Assembly: GCA_902801125.1 (NCBI GenBank)
Contig: CADCGT010000007.1
Coordinates: 1 to 63,364, forward strand
Direction: 5' to 3'
From: an uncultured Pseudomonadota bacterium
GTDB taxonomy: Bacteria; Pseudomonadota; Alphaproteobacteria; Rs-D84
DNA length: 63,364 bases
Below are positions 17,008 through 25,025 of the stretch, one piece after another. Both the position numbers and the translations under genes were made by a program. How positions within the stretch are numbered: position 1 is the first letter of the stretch; each line of letters starts with the position of its first letter. Below the pieces are notes generated by a model. That model searched no databases. It saw nothing but the letters and a program-made list of their open reading frames with translations, and was not told the origin of the DNA.

Positions 17008-17594
17008 ACCGTTCGGTATATTGTGTCAAGTGTATGCGGCGTCCCAATATAAATCATTGAACCATTGGGCGACAAAACAAAATCCAGTTCCCGCAACCGT
17101 TCGCGCAGGCCCATGCGTTTGTGTGCTGTGTTGCATGTATTGGGAACTTCGACATCATCACAGATTATTAAATCTGCACGCATACCGGTTATGTTGCCGT
17201 GTACGCCCTGGCATATAACCGACGGTTCGCGTATGCCAATCGGACGATTTATTGTGATTTTGTTTTCCGCCCATTCGCGTTTATTTTTTGGAATCATATC
17301 TTGGCACCATGGATGATTTTCCAATATATTCCGTATGTGCATAACCATACGCGTGGCCTGGTGCGTTTGTGCCGACAGAATTAAAATACGCGTTTGTGGC
17401 CTAAGGAATAATACACATGTCGCGAATATTCCAACAATGGTTGATTTTCCCGAATGTCGAAACGCCATCAACAAACCGCGGTGGTTATTATTTAACACAT
17501 CGCTTAAAAAATCCGTCATGCGATGATGATGTGGTGGCGTAGACATTCCCAATACACCATTCCATGAATCAAGGAATTGGTTATATGCACTCAT
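17004..17594 (-). pseudogene. Phage terminase large subunit, N-terminal ATPase half (split gene)
   Basis: 196 residues of the ATPase motor: adenine-binding and Walker A region LLMAFRHSGKSTIVGIFATC, Walker B with catalytic acid ADLIICDDVE, and coupling motif MIYIGTPHTLDTIY. The frame stops three codons later (RTV), exactly where the nuclease linker should begin. The missing half is at 12795-13643. Whether the two halves make separate polypeptides that still work is unknown; a simple rejoining through the shared GTATATT is out of frame by one base. Confidence 0.85.
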
Positions 17595-17596
17595 TT

Positions 17597-17944
17597 TTAT
17601 CCGACCAATTTATTAAAGTGTTCCAATGCCGCCAACAAAAGGTTCTTTTTTTGCGCGCGGGCATTTTTTAACTTTTCCATATTTGCCATTTTTTTATCTG
17701 TATATGGTTTTTCGGCTTCGTCTTTTAATCGCGCCAATACTGCGCCTTGGGTTTGGCCGCGCGAACGCATTCCTGATGCGCCATATTTTGCGCGTTGTGT
17801 TGCCAATACTTTGTTTACAAGGTTTTGTTTACTAACTTCATCTGATGCCATTTGGCGCAGTATTTCTTTTTTTGTTTCTTTGACGTTTTGCTTGCTGTCT
17901 TGATAGTTCAAAATATCTTTTACATCTGAAATTACTTGTCCCAT
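17597..17944 (-). CDS. Phage protein of unknown function, helical
   Basis: 115 residues, Lys/Gln-rich and helical (KKEILRQMASDEVSKQNLVN), with a Gly/Arg turn YGASGMRSRGQTQGAV and another basic helix. AAAAGGAAT precedes the ATG; the stop is 3 bases before the terminase start. Position between nozzle and terminase genes suggests a small internal virion or packaging protein; a small terminase subunit is possible but unsupported. Confidence 0.6.
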   Translation of the reverse strand: MGQVISDVKDILNYQDSKQNVKETKKEILRQMASDEVSKQNLVNKVLATQRAKYGASGMRSRGQTQGAVLARLKDEAEKPYTDKKMANMEKLKNARAQKKNLLLAALEHFNKLVG

Positions 17945-17964
17945 TTTGTATTCCTTTTGTGATT

Positions 17965-19671
17965 TTATATTTGATAACGCCCGTATAATGTCACAGACAG
18001 AATTGTCATTGGCAATTCATCATCTGATGATATTTCCCACGGACAATCGACCATATCGCGCAATGTTCCCAACGGGTTCATTTCTATATCGCCCGAAAAT
18101 CCGTCTGCATCCGCTTCATAGACTTCATTTGGAAATTCCATGCGCAGGTTATTTATAAACATGGTTTTGGTATCATGTACACGCGCAATAATCTTGGTAA
18201 TGCGCACGTATTTTGCATTGTGCCCCGATGTCATAATTGGCAAACCACATACGCGCGATTCGTATGCGTATTCGCCCGAATCATTAAATTCTGAACCAGA
18301 AAACATTTCCAAGAAAAAATTGGATTCGCGTTCCGTCACAACATATGTTTTATCGCCGGCCACCCCAACCGCACGAAAACATCCATGTGTCGTATAATGC
18401 CCCCATGCGGAAATTCCGTGCGCAGTGTCGCGGTTTAATACCGCCATTTCACCATCCGCCATTACAACAAATAATTTTTTATCTGTGTTGTTATATGCGA
18501 TATCTATTGGATTTTTCATAATGTGTTCCGACAAAGCGCACAAATTATTTGCGTGATAATTTTCACCAAAATCGTCCAAGACCATTTCACGTATATCGCG
18601 CCGATTCTTGGATATAAATGCGGTGACGCCATCCATTTCTTGTGGTGGCATATACCGGTCAGAAACACAACCGATATTTGTATGCATTTTAATATCGACC
18701 GATTCCGGGGTAAGTGGTTTATTGGAAATCGCCCATTCGCCATCCGATGTAAATATTTGCAGGTTATCCGCACTGACCATCGTGCAGATATGTTGGCGTC
18801 GCCCCGATACAAGGGTTATATATATTGCCTGGTCATCCAATCCGGTACCGATGTTAAAACTTTTATGATTGCCAACACACGACATCCACACGCCGCCCGG
18901 CCAAGATTTGGCACCACCAAACACAAGCCTGTCTTGATGAAATGTGATACTGGTCGGCCAACCACGACGGGGACTAAATACGGCTTCGGCCCAATCGGAA
19001 ACCGGTGCATTTGGCAACGTAAAACCATTATTGCATGTTGCGGTTATGTCACGCGCATCGACATACGATGTCACCAACCATGTTTTCCCAAGCAATGACA
19101 GGTGTCCGCCCACATTTTCCGGCGTCCAAAAATCAGTATCGGTTTTAAAGTGTGTCACATTATTTGATGAAACAACGGTTATGTTGATGTTTTCTGAATC
19201 ATCAAATCGCATAAATGGCATATCAATATTATTATCGCCATCCGAAGATGTAAACCCAAAATCTATGAATTTAAATATACCATTATCACGATATAAAATT
19301 TTTGGTTTGTAATCCGGGTGCACAAATATCATGGTGCCAAAACGCTGTGCATACTGTAACAGATTGGTATCATCGTATGACCATGGCGCAAAAATATCTT
19401 GAACGAAAGAATCGCCTGAAAACACGCGAACCAGTCCGCCCATTATCGCCAAAATATAATTTTCGTTTTCTGACACAGAAAATGGCACCAAACGCGCATT
19501 TGATGATAATCGGGTTATTTGTTTCAACCCCGAACGACGACGCAGGCCACCGCCCGGAATAACATCCATATTTTCCATGCGCGAAAGTCCGTGAATATCA
19601 GAATTTGCATAAAAATTTGGTGAAACTTCACCATTGGCAAACGATGTCTGTGTTTTAATAAAGTTTACCAT
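17965..19671 (-). CDS. Phage nozzle / tail tubular protein B-like
   Basis: 568 residues. N-terminal FANGEVSPNFYANSDIHGLS, then ENMDVIPGGGLRRRSGLKQI, is the hallmark start of T7 gp12-like nozzle proteins (GExSP, then PGGxxxRRxG). Downstream repeats of beta-propeller type with SPRRGWPTSITFHQDRLVFG. It forms the end of the short tail through which DNA passes. Shorter than T7 gp12 (about 790). AGAGG is upstream of the ATG. Confidence 0.85.
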   Translation of the reverse strand: MVNFIKTQTSFANGEVSPNFYANSDIHGLSRMENMDVIPGGGLRRRSGLKQITRLSSNARLVPFSVSENENYILAIMGGLVRVFSGDSFVQDIFAPWSYDDTNLLQYAQRFGTMIFVHPDYKPKILYRDNGIFKFIDFGFTSSDGDNNIDMPFMRFDDSENINITVVSSNNVTHFKTDTDFWTPENVGGHLSLLGKTWLVTSYVDARDITATCNNGFTLPNAPVSDWAEAVFSPRRGWPTSITFHQDRLVFGGAKSWPGGVWMSCVGNHKSFNIGTGLDDQAIYITLVSGRRQHICTMVSADNLQIFTSDGEWAISNKPLTPESVDIKMHTNIGCVSDRYMPPQEMDGVTAFISKNRRDIREMVLDDFGENYHANNLCALSEHIMKNPIDIAYNNTDKKLFVVMADGEMAVLNRDTAHGISAWGHYTTHGCFRAVGVAGDKTYVVTERESNFFLEMFSGSEFNDSGEYAYESRVCGLPIMTSGHNAKYVRITKIIARVHDTKTMFINNLRMEFPNEVYEADADGFSGDIEMNPLGTLRDMVDCPWEISSDDELPMTILSVTLYGRYQI

Positions 19672-19689
19672 ATTTGAAACCTCTTGAAA

Positions 19690-20208
19690 TTAAAATCGCG
19701 TATCAAGCAATGAAAAGTTTTCTATTGCAGGATTTATCGATGTTGTGCTGTCTATGAATTTTGCGGTTTGTAATTCAGATTCATATAACGCGGCCAATGT
19801 TCGAAATACGGTCTGGTCGGATGTAAGCGGTATGCAAAATTCCATCGCCAATTTTGTCGCAACAAGTGACGCAAAATAACTTGGGAACACATCTGGTGAT
19901 ACGCGACGAATCGCCGTGACAATAACAGTTTCAGAATCCGATACGATTTTGTTTTCTATGACGCGCGCATTGGTTTTTATTATGCGCAATACATCAGATG
20001 GAATGTTTAAATCGCCGTTTTCGTCTTTGACAACAGTGTAATTGTGACATGCAAAACGCCACGGATGCATCGCCAAAAGTGTATCTATGACAAAGTCAAT
20101 CAATGTCCGCCCAAGTTTCGCAGCGGTTGTATCATCGGACAAAGATTGAATCGGATTTTCGCCCAATTTTAACAACGCCATTGAACATAAATCTATTTTT
20201 GTTAGCAT
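19690..20208 (-). CDS. Phage tail tubular protein A-like (gp11 family)
   Basis: 172 residues from MLTKIDLCSMALLKLGENPI. The start is placed at 20208 because GGGGG sits 7 bases upstream; an in-frame ATG at 20220 falls inside the Shine-Dalgarno region. MALLKLGxxPIxSL and LLAMHPWRFAC are standard for T7 gp11-like gatekeeper proteins, which connect portal to nozzle. It is directly followed by the nozzle gene, the expected order. Confidence 0.85.
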   Translation of the reverse strand: MLTKIDLCSMALLKLGENPIQSLSDDTTAAKLGRTLIDFVIDTLLAMHPWRFACHNYTVVKDENGDLNIPSDVLRIIKTNARVIENKIVSDSETVIVTAIRRVSPDVFPSYFASLVATKLAMEFCIPLTSDQTVFRTLAALYESELQTAKFIDSTTSINPAIENFSLLDTRF

Positions 20209-20227
20209 TATTTCCCCCATAAAATAA

Positions 20228-20253
20228 AAAGGGGAAAATTAAATTTCCCCTTT
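20228..20253 (-). terminator. Intergenic hairpin between unknown phage gene and tail tubular A
   Basis: AAAGGGGAAA pairs with TTTCCCCTTT; on the minus strand it is followed by TTTTATTTT. May attenuate the late operon after capsid expression. Confidence 0.65.
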
Positions 20254-20275
20254 GTTCAAACAAACAAACCAGGTT

Positions 20276-20506
20276 TTAATCCAACGCGCCCGTTGTGACC
20301 GCCGAATCACCAACCGTAATTTTTTTGATTGATGTTTTGTCGGAACCATTGACGATAACGATGTCACCGCTGTTCATCAATGTTTTAACCGTATTGAAAT
20401 AACCACTTGCCGTAATTGTCGCCAATGTTTCATTCGCGGCATAGTGCCACAATGTAAAGCCATTGGCATACGCGATTACAGATAAATTTTTATTTTGAAA
20501 AGCCAT
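20276..20506 (-). CDS. Small phage structural protein, unknown
   Basis: 76 residues beginning MAFQNKNLSVIAYANGFTLW, then HYAANETLATITASGYF and SGDIVIVNGSDKT. Beta-rich and directly downstream of the capsid gene; a head decoration or fibre-like role is an inference. AAGGGG is just upstream of the ATG. Confidence 0.65.
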   Translation of the reverse strand: MAFQNKNLSVIAYANGFTLWHYAANETLATITASGYFNTVKTLMNSGDIVIVNGSDKTSIKKITVGDSAVTTGALD

Positions 20507-20530
20507 TTTTTACCCCTTGGATTATTTGTT

Positions 20531-21346
20531 TTATTCACCACATTTCACACGGACGATACCATCGTTATCAATCAGAACGGCCCCCTGGGACATGCTGTTG
20601 CTGATGAAATGCGCGGCACGTTCGCCATGCCATGTGATATCGGTTTTGACCTCTTGTCCGCATGCGTGACCAACACTGGACGCGTGATATATAAAGCAAT
20701 CGCGATTTGTATTGGACACCGGCAAAGCATTATGCAAAACCCATGTGATACCAAGCCATCTTTTGACTTCGGAACCGGTCAAATACGGCAAATCTGAACC
20801 AACATAATCCGCCGAAGAAAATTCATCTATGCCCAACAATTCATTCCATTGGTGCACACCAACAACCGCGAAACGACGACCGTCATCCGGCACATCATTT
20901 TCGTTTAATTTTTCCAACGCCGACAAAATCAATGTCTTGGTAAGGCCGGTTGAATAATCACCAACATTCTGGGTTGTTTGATTCATCGCGGCAATAATCA
21001 ATTCATCGGTTTTGCGTCCCAACGCATACGCGCCCGCCGATGCAACCACACGACGTTCATCAACATTGGTCTTTAATTCATCCAATGCATCAACCCAATC
21101 GCCGGCATAGTAATCTTGTAATGCGCATTCCACCGGTGTATGATTCAGATTCATAACCGGCACAATTCCGTGACGCGATTTCGTACTGGCGGTGCCTTTA
21201 CCGATTTTTTGAAATGTTGTAGATGCACCAACCACGCCGGATTTGCTGCGAATCGTGGAACGCAATTTTGTCCCCATTTGTTGATACGCAAGGTGAACAT
21301 CCGCTTCAAATTGTTTCACAAAAACTTGATCTATGGAAACAGACAT
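20531..21346 (-). CDS. Phage major capsid protein
   Basis: 271 residues. Upstream AAAAAGGAAT. Features of the capsid family in BPP-1-like and related podoviruses: QQMGTKLRSTIRSKSG at the N-terminus, ALQDYYAGDWVDALDELKTN, then a TDELIIAAM helix and C-terminal RAAHFISNSMSQGAVLID. The size fits an HK97-like shell subunit without a large delta domain. It follows the scaffold gene, as expected, except for the intervening H1-like gene. Confidence 0.75.
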   Translation of the reverse strand: MSVSIDQVFVKQFEADVHLAYQQMGTKLRSTIRSKSGVVGASTTFQKIGKGTASTKSRHGIVPVMNLNHTPVECALQDYYAGDWVDALDELKTNVDERRVVASAGAYALGRKTDELIIAAMNQTTQNVGDYSTGLTKTLILSALEKLNENDVPDDGRRFAVVGVHQWNELLGIDEFSSADYVGSDLPYLTGSEVKRWLGITWVLHNALPVSNTNRDCFIYHASSVGHACGQEVKTDITWHGERAAHFISNSMSQGAVLIDNDGIVRVKCGE

Positions 21347-21480
21347 TTATATTCCTTTTTTTATTAAAAATTAAATCCACGGCGAAATAAAAATCGCCAA
21401 CCAAAATTTATTTGTGGTTATGTCGAACGACGCCAAAAATAAATTCAATCGGGTCCACAATGTGGATTATCCACAAAAAA

Positions 21481-21546
21481 TTCAGTCAGACATAAAAATC
21501 TGACTGAAATTTTTACAAAAGAAAAATGCCCGACATGCGGGCATTT
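21481..21546 (-). terminator. Two hairpins between the H1-like gene and capsid
   Basis: TTCAGTCAGA/TCTGACTGAA (21481-21508) and AAATGCCCG/CGGGCATTT (21524-21546). Both have T-runs on the minus strand, so the H1-like gene is its own transcription unit. Confidence 0.8.
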
Positions 21547-21566
21547 ATAAACTTAATGCAAAGCCA

Positions 21567-21881
21567 TTATTTTTTCTTGGCACATTTTGCACACGGTTTT
21601 TTTGCAACCGGTTTTTTTGCAGCAACTTTCTTCACCGCAACTTTTTTCGCAGCCGGTTTTTTTGCAGCAACTTTTTTCACCGCGACTTTTTTCGCGGCCG
21701 GTTTTTTTGCAGCAACTTTTTTCACCGCGACTTTTTTCGCAGCCGGTTTCGCAGCAACTTTCTTTGCCGCAGGTTTCTTTGCAGCCGGTTTTTTCACGGC
21801 CGGTTTTTTTGCCGCAGGTTTTGCAGCCGGTTTTTTCGCAGCAGGTTTTTTCGCCGCAGTTTTCAAGAATGTGAATGCCAT
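21567..21881 (-). CDS. Histone H1-like Lys/Ala/Pro-rich protein
   Basis: 104 residues starting MAFTFLKTAAKKPAAKK. Almost entirely repeats of AAKKPAAKK and AAKKVAVKK, ending in CAKCAKKK with a Cys pair. Such H1-like tails bind DNA nonspecifically and help compact the nucleoid (for example the H1-like proteins of Bordetella, Chlamydia and other bacteria). AAAAAGGAGAGAAG precedes the ATG and there are two terminators after it. It sits between phage scaffold and capsid genes, where it is not expected. Confidence 0.85.
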   Translation of the reverse strand: MAFTFLKTAAKKPAAKKPAAKPAAKKPAVKKPAAKKPAAKKVAAKPAAKKVAVKKVAAKKPAAKKVAVKKVAAKKPAAKKVAVKKVAAKKPVAKKPCAKCAKKK

Positions 21882-21998
21882 TCTTCTCTCCTTTTTATTT
21901 TTTTTTGCATAGAACAAATTCTTTTGTTCTTGATTACATTCTATATTAAACAAAAAAATTAGTAAAGAAGAAAAGTTATTTTTTACAAAAAAAATTCA

Positions 21999-22655
21999 TC
22001 ATGAATATAATTTTTTAAATCCATTTTCAATTTTACGAACATATTCCGCATCATGATCGCGCCAATATTTCGGATCACGCATCATGCGTCGCAAATCAGA
22101 ATCTGTTAAATTTTGCATGTCCGATGAATCGGTTTTTATTGTCGGTTCCATAGATTGCATCATCTTGTAAACGCCTTGGATTCCGGCGGGTGTAGCGCAC
22201 AGCTCATTAAACGCATCGGCGGGTAAAAATCTTTCACCAAAAGATTTTATTGCGATAAATGCTTCACGCATTTTTTCATCATCGCCAAAAAATTTTCTTA
22301 ATTCAGACATTGCATTTGATTCTTGTTCCACAGATAAAATTTCTGAAATAACGGGTGATAAAAATTCATTTGCGATGTCATAAATTTTTTCAACTTGTTT
22401 TTTTGTTAGACCTATTTTATGAAATTCTTGTCGAATGTTTTCATTATCAAACAAATCATTATGCGGATATTCCGTTGGTGTTTCCGGAACGCCAATCGCA
22501 CGGCGAAAGCGGTTTATAGCCGTTTCATCAGAATTTTCATCGGGCACAGAAATCATTGTTCCAATTTTCTTTTCTAATTCTGTATATGATTTTATTAACG
22601 CATCACTGTTTAATGTTCCATCATCATTACGAAATTTTTCTGGGATATTTTCCAT
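21999..22655 (-). CDS. Phage scaffold (capsid assembly) protein
   Basis: 218 residues from MENIPEKFRNDDGTLNSDAL behind AAAGGAAAAT. Starting with IPEKFRxxDGxLNxDALxKSY and continuing GVPETPTEYPHN is typical of scaffold proteins of podoviruses; the rest is acidic and helical, rich in Glu/Asp/Met. The C-terminus (WRDHDAEYVRKIENGFKKLY) is basic, as in scaffolds that bind capsid. Confidence 0.75.
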   Translation of the reverse strand: MENIPEKFRNDDGTLNSDALIKSYTELEKKIGTMISVPDENSDETAINRFRRAIGVPETPTEYPHNDLFDNENIRQEFHKIGLTKKQVEKIYDIANEFLSPVISEILSVEQESNAMSELRKFFGDDEKMREAFIAIKSFGERFLPADAFNELCATPAGIQGVYKMMQSMEPTIKTDSSDMQNLTDSDLRRMMRDPKYWRDHDAEYVRKIENGFKKLYS

Positions 22656-22656
22656 A

Positions 22657-22845
22657 TTATTTTCCTTTGTTTTGGTTTGATTTGTGCAACATATACACGC
22701 CCGCAACCGCAATCAACGCCTGGACTGTGGCATATATATCCGAATCGCCAACCAAATATGCCGCAATTGCAGATATAATTCCGACACCGGTCATAATTTG
22801 CGTTTTACGATTCGCGAAAAAACCACCACTGATAAATTTACTCAT
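22657..22845 (-). CDS. Holin-like membrane protein
   Basis: 62 residues with two hydrophobic stretches (IMTGVGIISAIAAYLVGD and IYATVQALIAVAGVYML) and a basic tail (HKSNQNKGK). Located between the hydrolase and the scaffold genes, the size and topology fit a phage holin. One base separates it from the scaffold start. Confidence 0.6.
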   Translation of the reverse strand: MSKFISGGFFANRKTQIMTGVGIISAIAAYLVGDSDIYATVQALIAVAGVYMLHKSNQNKGK

Positions 22846-22860
22846 ATTAAAATCCCGTAT

Positions 22861-23271
22861 TTATGCATAGAATAAAATTCCATCTATGTCGGCGATGTAT
22901 CCACGCGCGATTGCCCACCCAGGCAACGATTCGTCGCGATGAAATATCGTTGCACCGAAACATGCATCCGGCAAATTACCGTGCAACATGCGCATTGCAA
23001 CACGCAGGCACATTTGAAATTCACGGCGCACCGAATCGACATTCAATAAATCATGTCGATTCGAATCGTCGTTTATCGATTCGAAAATTGTTGCATCAGA
23101 TATTACATCGCGAACACTTTGATTATTTTTCTTTGCACGATTAGAAATCATAGATGTCAATGCTTCGACCACACGCAAAGAGCGTCCATCTGTTTCTGCA
23201 AACACAACCCGTGCGACAGATTCGGCCAATGCCATATTCGCGCATGACATCGATATGATTTCTAACTGCAT
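22861..23271 (-). CDS. SleB-type cell wall hydrolase (phage lysis enzyme)
   Basis: 136 residues from MQLEIISMSC, with AAAAGGAAAA before the ATG. LAESVARVVFAETDGRSLRV, then VEALTSMISNR, carries the catalytic Glu and the E-A-x3-x-NR pattern of SleB-like lytic transglycosylases. GATIFHRDESLPGWAIARGY is the C-terminal conserved block. It lacks a signal peptide, so release would depend on the adjacent holin-like protein. First gene of the phage operon. Confidence 0.75.
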   Translation of the reverse strand: MQLEIISMSCANMALAESVARVVFAETDGRSLRVVEALTSMISNRAKKNNQSVRDVISDATIFESINDDSNRHDLLNVDSVRREFQMCLRVAMRMLHGNLPDACFGATIFHRDESLPGWAIARGYIADIDGILFYA

Positions 23272-23297
23272 TATGTTTTCCTTTTGGGTAAAGAAAA

Positions 23298-23346
23298 ATG
23301 CCACACAGATGTGCGGCATAAAAAAATTCACACGCGACGTGTGAAT
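23298..23346 (-). terminator. Tandem terminators after birA
   Basis: ATTCACACG/CGTGTGAAT and ATGCC(G)CAC hairpins, each followed by T-runs on the minus strand. They isolate the phage operon from birA. Confidence 0.85.
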
Positions 23347-23433
23347 AATATTCCTCTTTTGATGTTTTGTATTGTACCACAAATCGCGTTTAAAGTCAAG
23401 ACATTTATAAAAAACACCGGAAATTCGCCGTGT

Positions 23434-24102
23434 TCAACACATCAAAATTTCATCGCCATGAACCAAAAAATATTCAGATGCCCGCCGGACAACCAACGCG
23501 CCATTATCGTTTATTCCAACCAATTCAACCATTTCACCACGATATTTTACCAGTGCATTTAATCCCGCGGCATAATTCATCCATGCGCGACGCACCGAAT
23601 CGAATTCTGAATTCATCCATTTATCAAGATTTTTAGACAACCGCGATAACAAATCAGATAATTCAACATCCGCATATTTATCCAGTTTAGTCGTTTGATA
23701 TTCGGCAACGGTTGGATTTGAATGCACGTTTATACCAATTCCAACAATAACGAATCGTCCCGCATATTCAATCAAGACACCCGAAACCTTTTTGCCATCA
23801 ATTAAAATATCGTTTGGCCATTTAATTTGGGCGGTAATTTTATACGACGCCAATGTATCAACAATTGCAACCGCCACCGCATAGGCAAGGCGCGAATCGC
23901 GTTCGATACATCCAAAAATAAAACTTGCATACAGATTCCCATGGTGCGATACCCATTTACGGCGGTATCGTCCACGGCCGGCATACTGGGCGGCGGCACA
24001 TATTATTGTGTGATCGGTTGCGCGCCCGGCCGCAATCATATCATGCGCATAGGTCTGGGTGCTTGAAATCTTGTCAAAAGATAAAACTTTATATCCCGCC
24101 AA
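23434..24102 (-). CDS. birA: Biotin-[acetyl-CoA-carboxylase] ligase
   Basis: 222 residues. Attaches biotin to carboxylase carrier domains through biotinyl-AMP. Present are the SSTQ start, AAAQYAGRGRYRRKWVS (the adenylate loop, usually GRGRRGRxW), IKWPNDILIDGKKVSGVLIE, and GIGINV. There is no N-terminal DNA-binding domain, so it is a monofunctional ligase. The start is TTG, inside the last codons of the upstream winged-helix gene (14-base overlap), so translation is coupled. Confidence 0.93.
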   Translation of the reverse strand: MAGYKVLSFDKISSTQTYAHDMIAAGRATDHTIICAAAQYAGRGRYRRKWVSHHGNLYASFIFGCIERDSRLAYAVAVAIVDTLASYKITAQIKWPNDILIDGKKVSGVLIEYAGRFVIVGIGINVHSNPTVAEYQTTKLDKYADVELSDLLSRLSKNLDKWMNSEFDSVRRAWMNYAAGLNALVKYRGEMVELVGINDNGALVVRRASEYFLVHGDEILMC

Positions 24103-24508
24103 TTTTGAATATTCCGTTTTCGTTTTTTATAAATTCATGTCCGAACAGTTTCCGCAGGCCATATACAGCCGTATCAACCGTGTGTGTCGTTGCATCGCGC
24201 GCATAACCCAACGCCATTTTTAATTCGTCGGCACTCATGCCGCCGTTTTTTTTCAACCGCACAACAATCTGGCGTTGAACCGGGGACAGTTCCGGGATGC
24301 GCCCAAACACAGATTTCAAAACATCCGAATCGTCCAATGCGGCGATTATTGCGGACTTTAATTCCATTGGCGCGACCGGCAACCGCAACGCGATTGCGTC
24401 TAAATCGACATCCGCGACCAATTTGTCGTCAACAACCACGGCCCCAAAGTCCGTCAAAATATTGCGCCATGTCGCATCAGATGTAAAAATTCGTATTCCA
24501 TTCAACAT
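24089..24508 (-). CDS. Winged-helix protein coupled to birA
   Basis: 139 residues from MLNGIRIFTSDATWRNIL. The first 60 residues are a small alpha/beta domain of unknown type; the C-terminal 65 (LSPVQRQIVVRLKKNGGMSA ... THTVDTAVYGLRKLF ... NGIFKIGG) look like a winged helix of the OmpR/PhoB C-terminal class. There is no receiver domain with phosphorylatable Asp. It overlaps birA by 14 bases; a role in birA or biotin regulation is possible but unproven. Confidence 0.6.
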   Translation of the reverse strand: MLNGIRIFTSDATWRNILTDFGAVVVDDKLVADVDLDAIALRLPVAPMELKSAIIAALDDSDVLKSVFGRIPELSPVQRQIVVRLKKNGGMSADELKMALGYARDATTHTVDTAVYGLRKLFGHEFIKNENGIFKIGGI

Positions 24509-24554
24509 ATAACAAGAATAAACAACCAATAACACATTGTCCAATAAAAAAGGG

Positions 24555-24580
24555 GACCGGTGCACAGATGCACACCGGTC
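24555..24580 (-). terminator. Terminator after small HTH gene
   Basis: GACCGGTG/CACCGGTC stem; on the minus strand followed by CCCC then six T. Confidence 0.75.
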
Positions 24581-24611
24581 AAGGCTGTCGAGAGGCCCAT
24601 TTTGTCCGCCA

Positions 24612-24860
24612 TCAGCCGATTCGGTTTTTGGGGGTGCTGTCCACGAATTTTGTAAAATCCTGGATAGATGCCCCGGTGGAAGACAAAATTTTAGAAATGC
24701 TGTTGGTTGATGGCCAACGTGGCTGGCCTTCCTTGGTCCAACGTTTACTGCGATTAAATGTTGTCGGGTCCAAACCGCTGCACCGGGCCAGGCCGCTGCA
24801 CGACATGCCGTGTGCCGTTGCAAAGTTTTCTATGGCGCGCCAAATATCTTCGTGTGTCAT
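24612..24860 (-). CDS. Stand-alone N-terminal domain of an S24-type repressor
   Basis: 82 residues: THEDIWRAIENFATAHGMSC, then SGLARCSGLDPTTFNRSKRW, and GQPRWPSTNSISKILSSTG. This is the DNA-binding half of the alphaproteobacterial S24 repressor family, normally followed by a LexA-like protease of about 130 residues. Here the frame stops after about 82 residues. It may be a trimmed repressor or a separate small regulator; the gene lies between the phage block and the small RNA gene. Confidence 0.65.
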   Translation of the reverse strand: MTHEDIWRAIENFATAHGMSCSGLARCSGLDPTTFNRSKRWTKEGQPRWPSTNSISKILSSTGASIQDFTKFVDSTPKNRIG

Positions 24861-24990
24861 GTGAAATTCCCCCCTTTGTCTTTGTTTATGTATGGAATTT
24901 TATTACGACGCCCCGCCCCCGACAACAAGCACCATTTCCTAGGAAAACATGGGGTTTATTTTGACATAAAAAAATTTTTGACAAAAACAC

Positions 24991-25019
24991 TTGACAAACC
25001 GTTTTGATTGTATTATATT
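24991..25019 (+). promoter_or_regulatory. Sigma-70 promoter of the small RNA
   Basis: TTGACA, 17-base spacer, TATATT: close to consensus, with predicted start near 25026. No gene with a ribosome binding site follows before the terminator at 25191. Confidence 0.8.
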
Positions 25020-25025
25020 TCGATT

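Larger units (their letters stand above)
11074..23271 (-). mobile_element. Podovirus-like prophage remnant, interrupted by a dnaB cassette (13.64-17.01 kb)
   Basis: Minus-strand phage genes in transcription order: SleB-type hydrolase, holin-like, scaffold, H1-like, capsid, unknown, tail tubular A, nozzle/tail tubular B, unknown, terminase N-half, [host-type insert on the other strand], terminase C-half, portal, Bbp19-like, membrane/coiled-coil protein. This is the morphogenesis module of a short-tailed phage. I see no integrase, repressor, replication genes, internal virion proteins or tail fibres within it, so it is a remnant or a domesticated module. The structural frames are otherwise open and have good ribosome binding sites. 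No attachment sites were identified. Confidence 0.8.

Noticed and set aside
21567..21881. Tandem repeats considered as a CRISPR array or satellite
   Set aside because: Repeats are in-frame codons for Lys/Ala/Pro with ribosome site and stop; no spacer pattern.
21526..21912. Phe/Ala-rich plus-strand frame opposite the H1-like gene
   Set aside because: Antisense of Lys/Ala/Pro repeats; no start signals.
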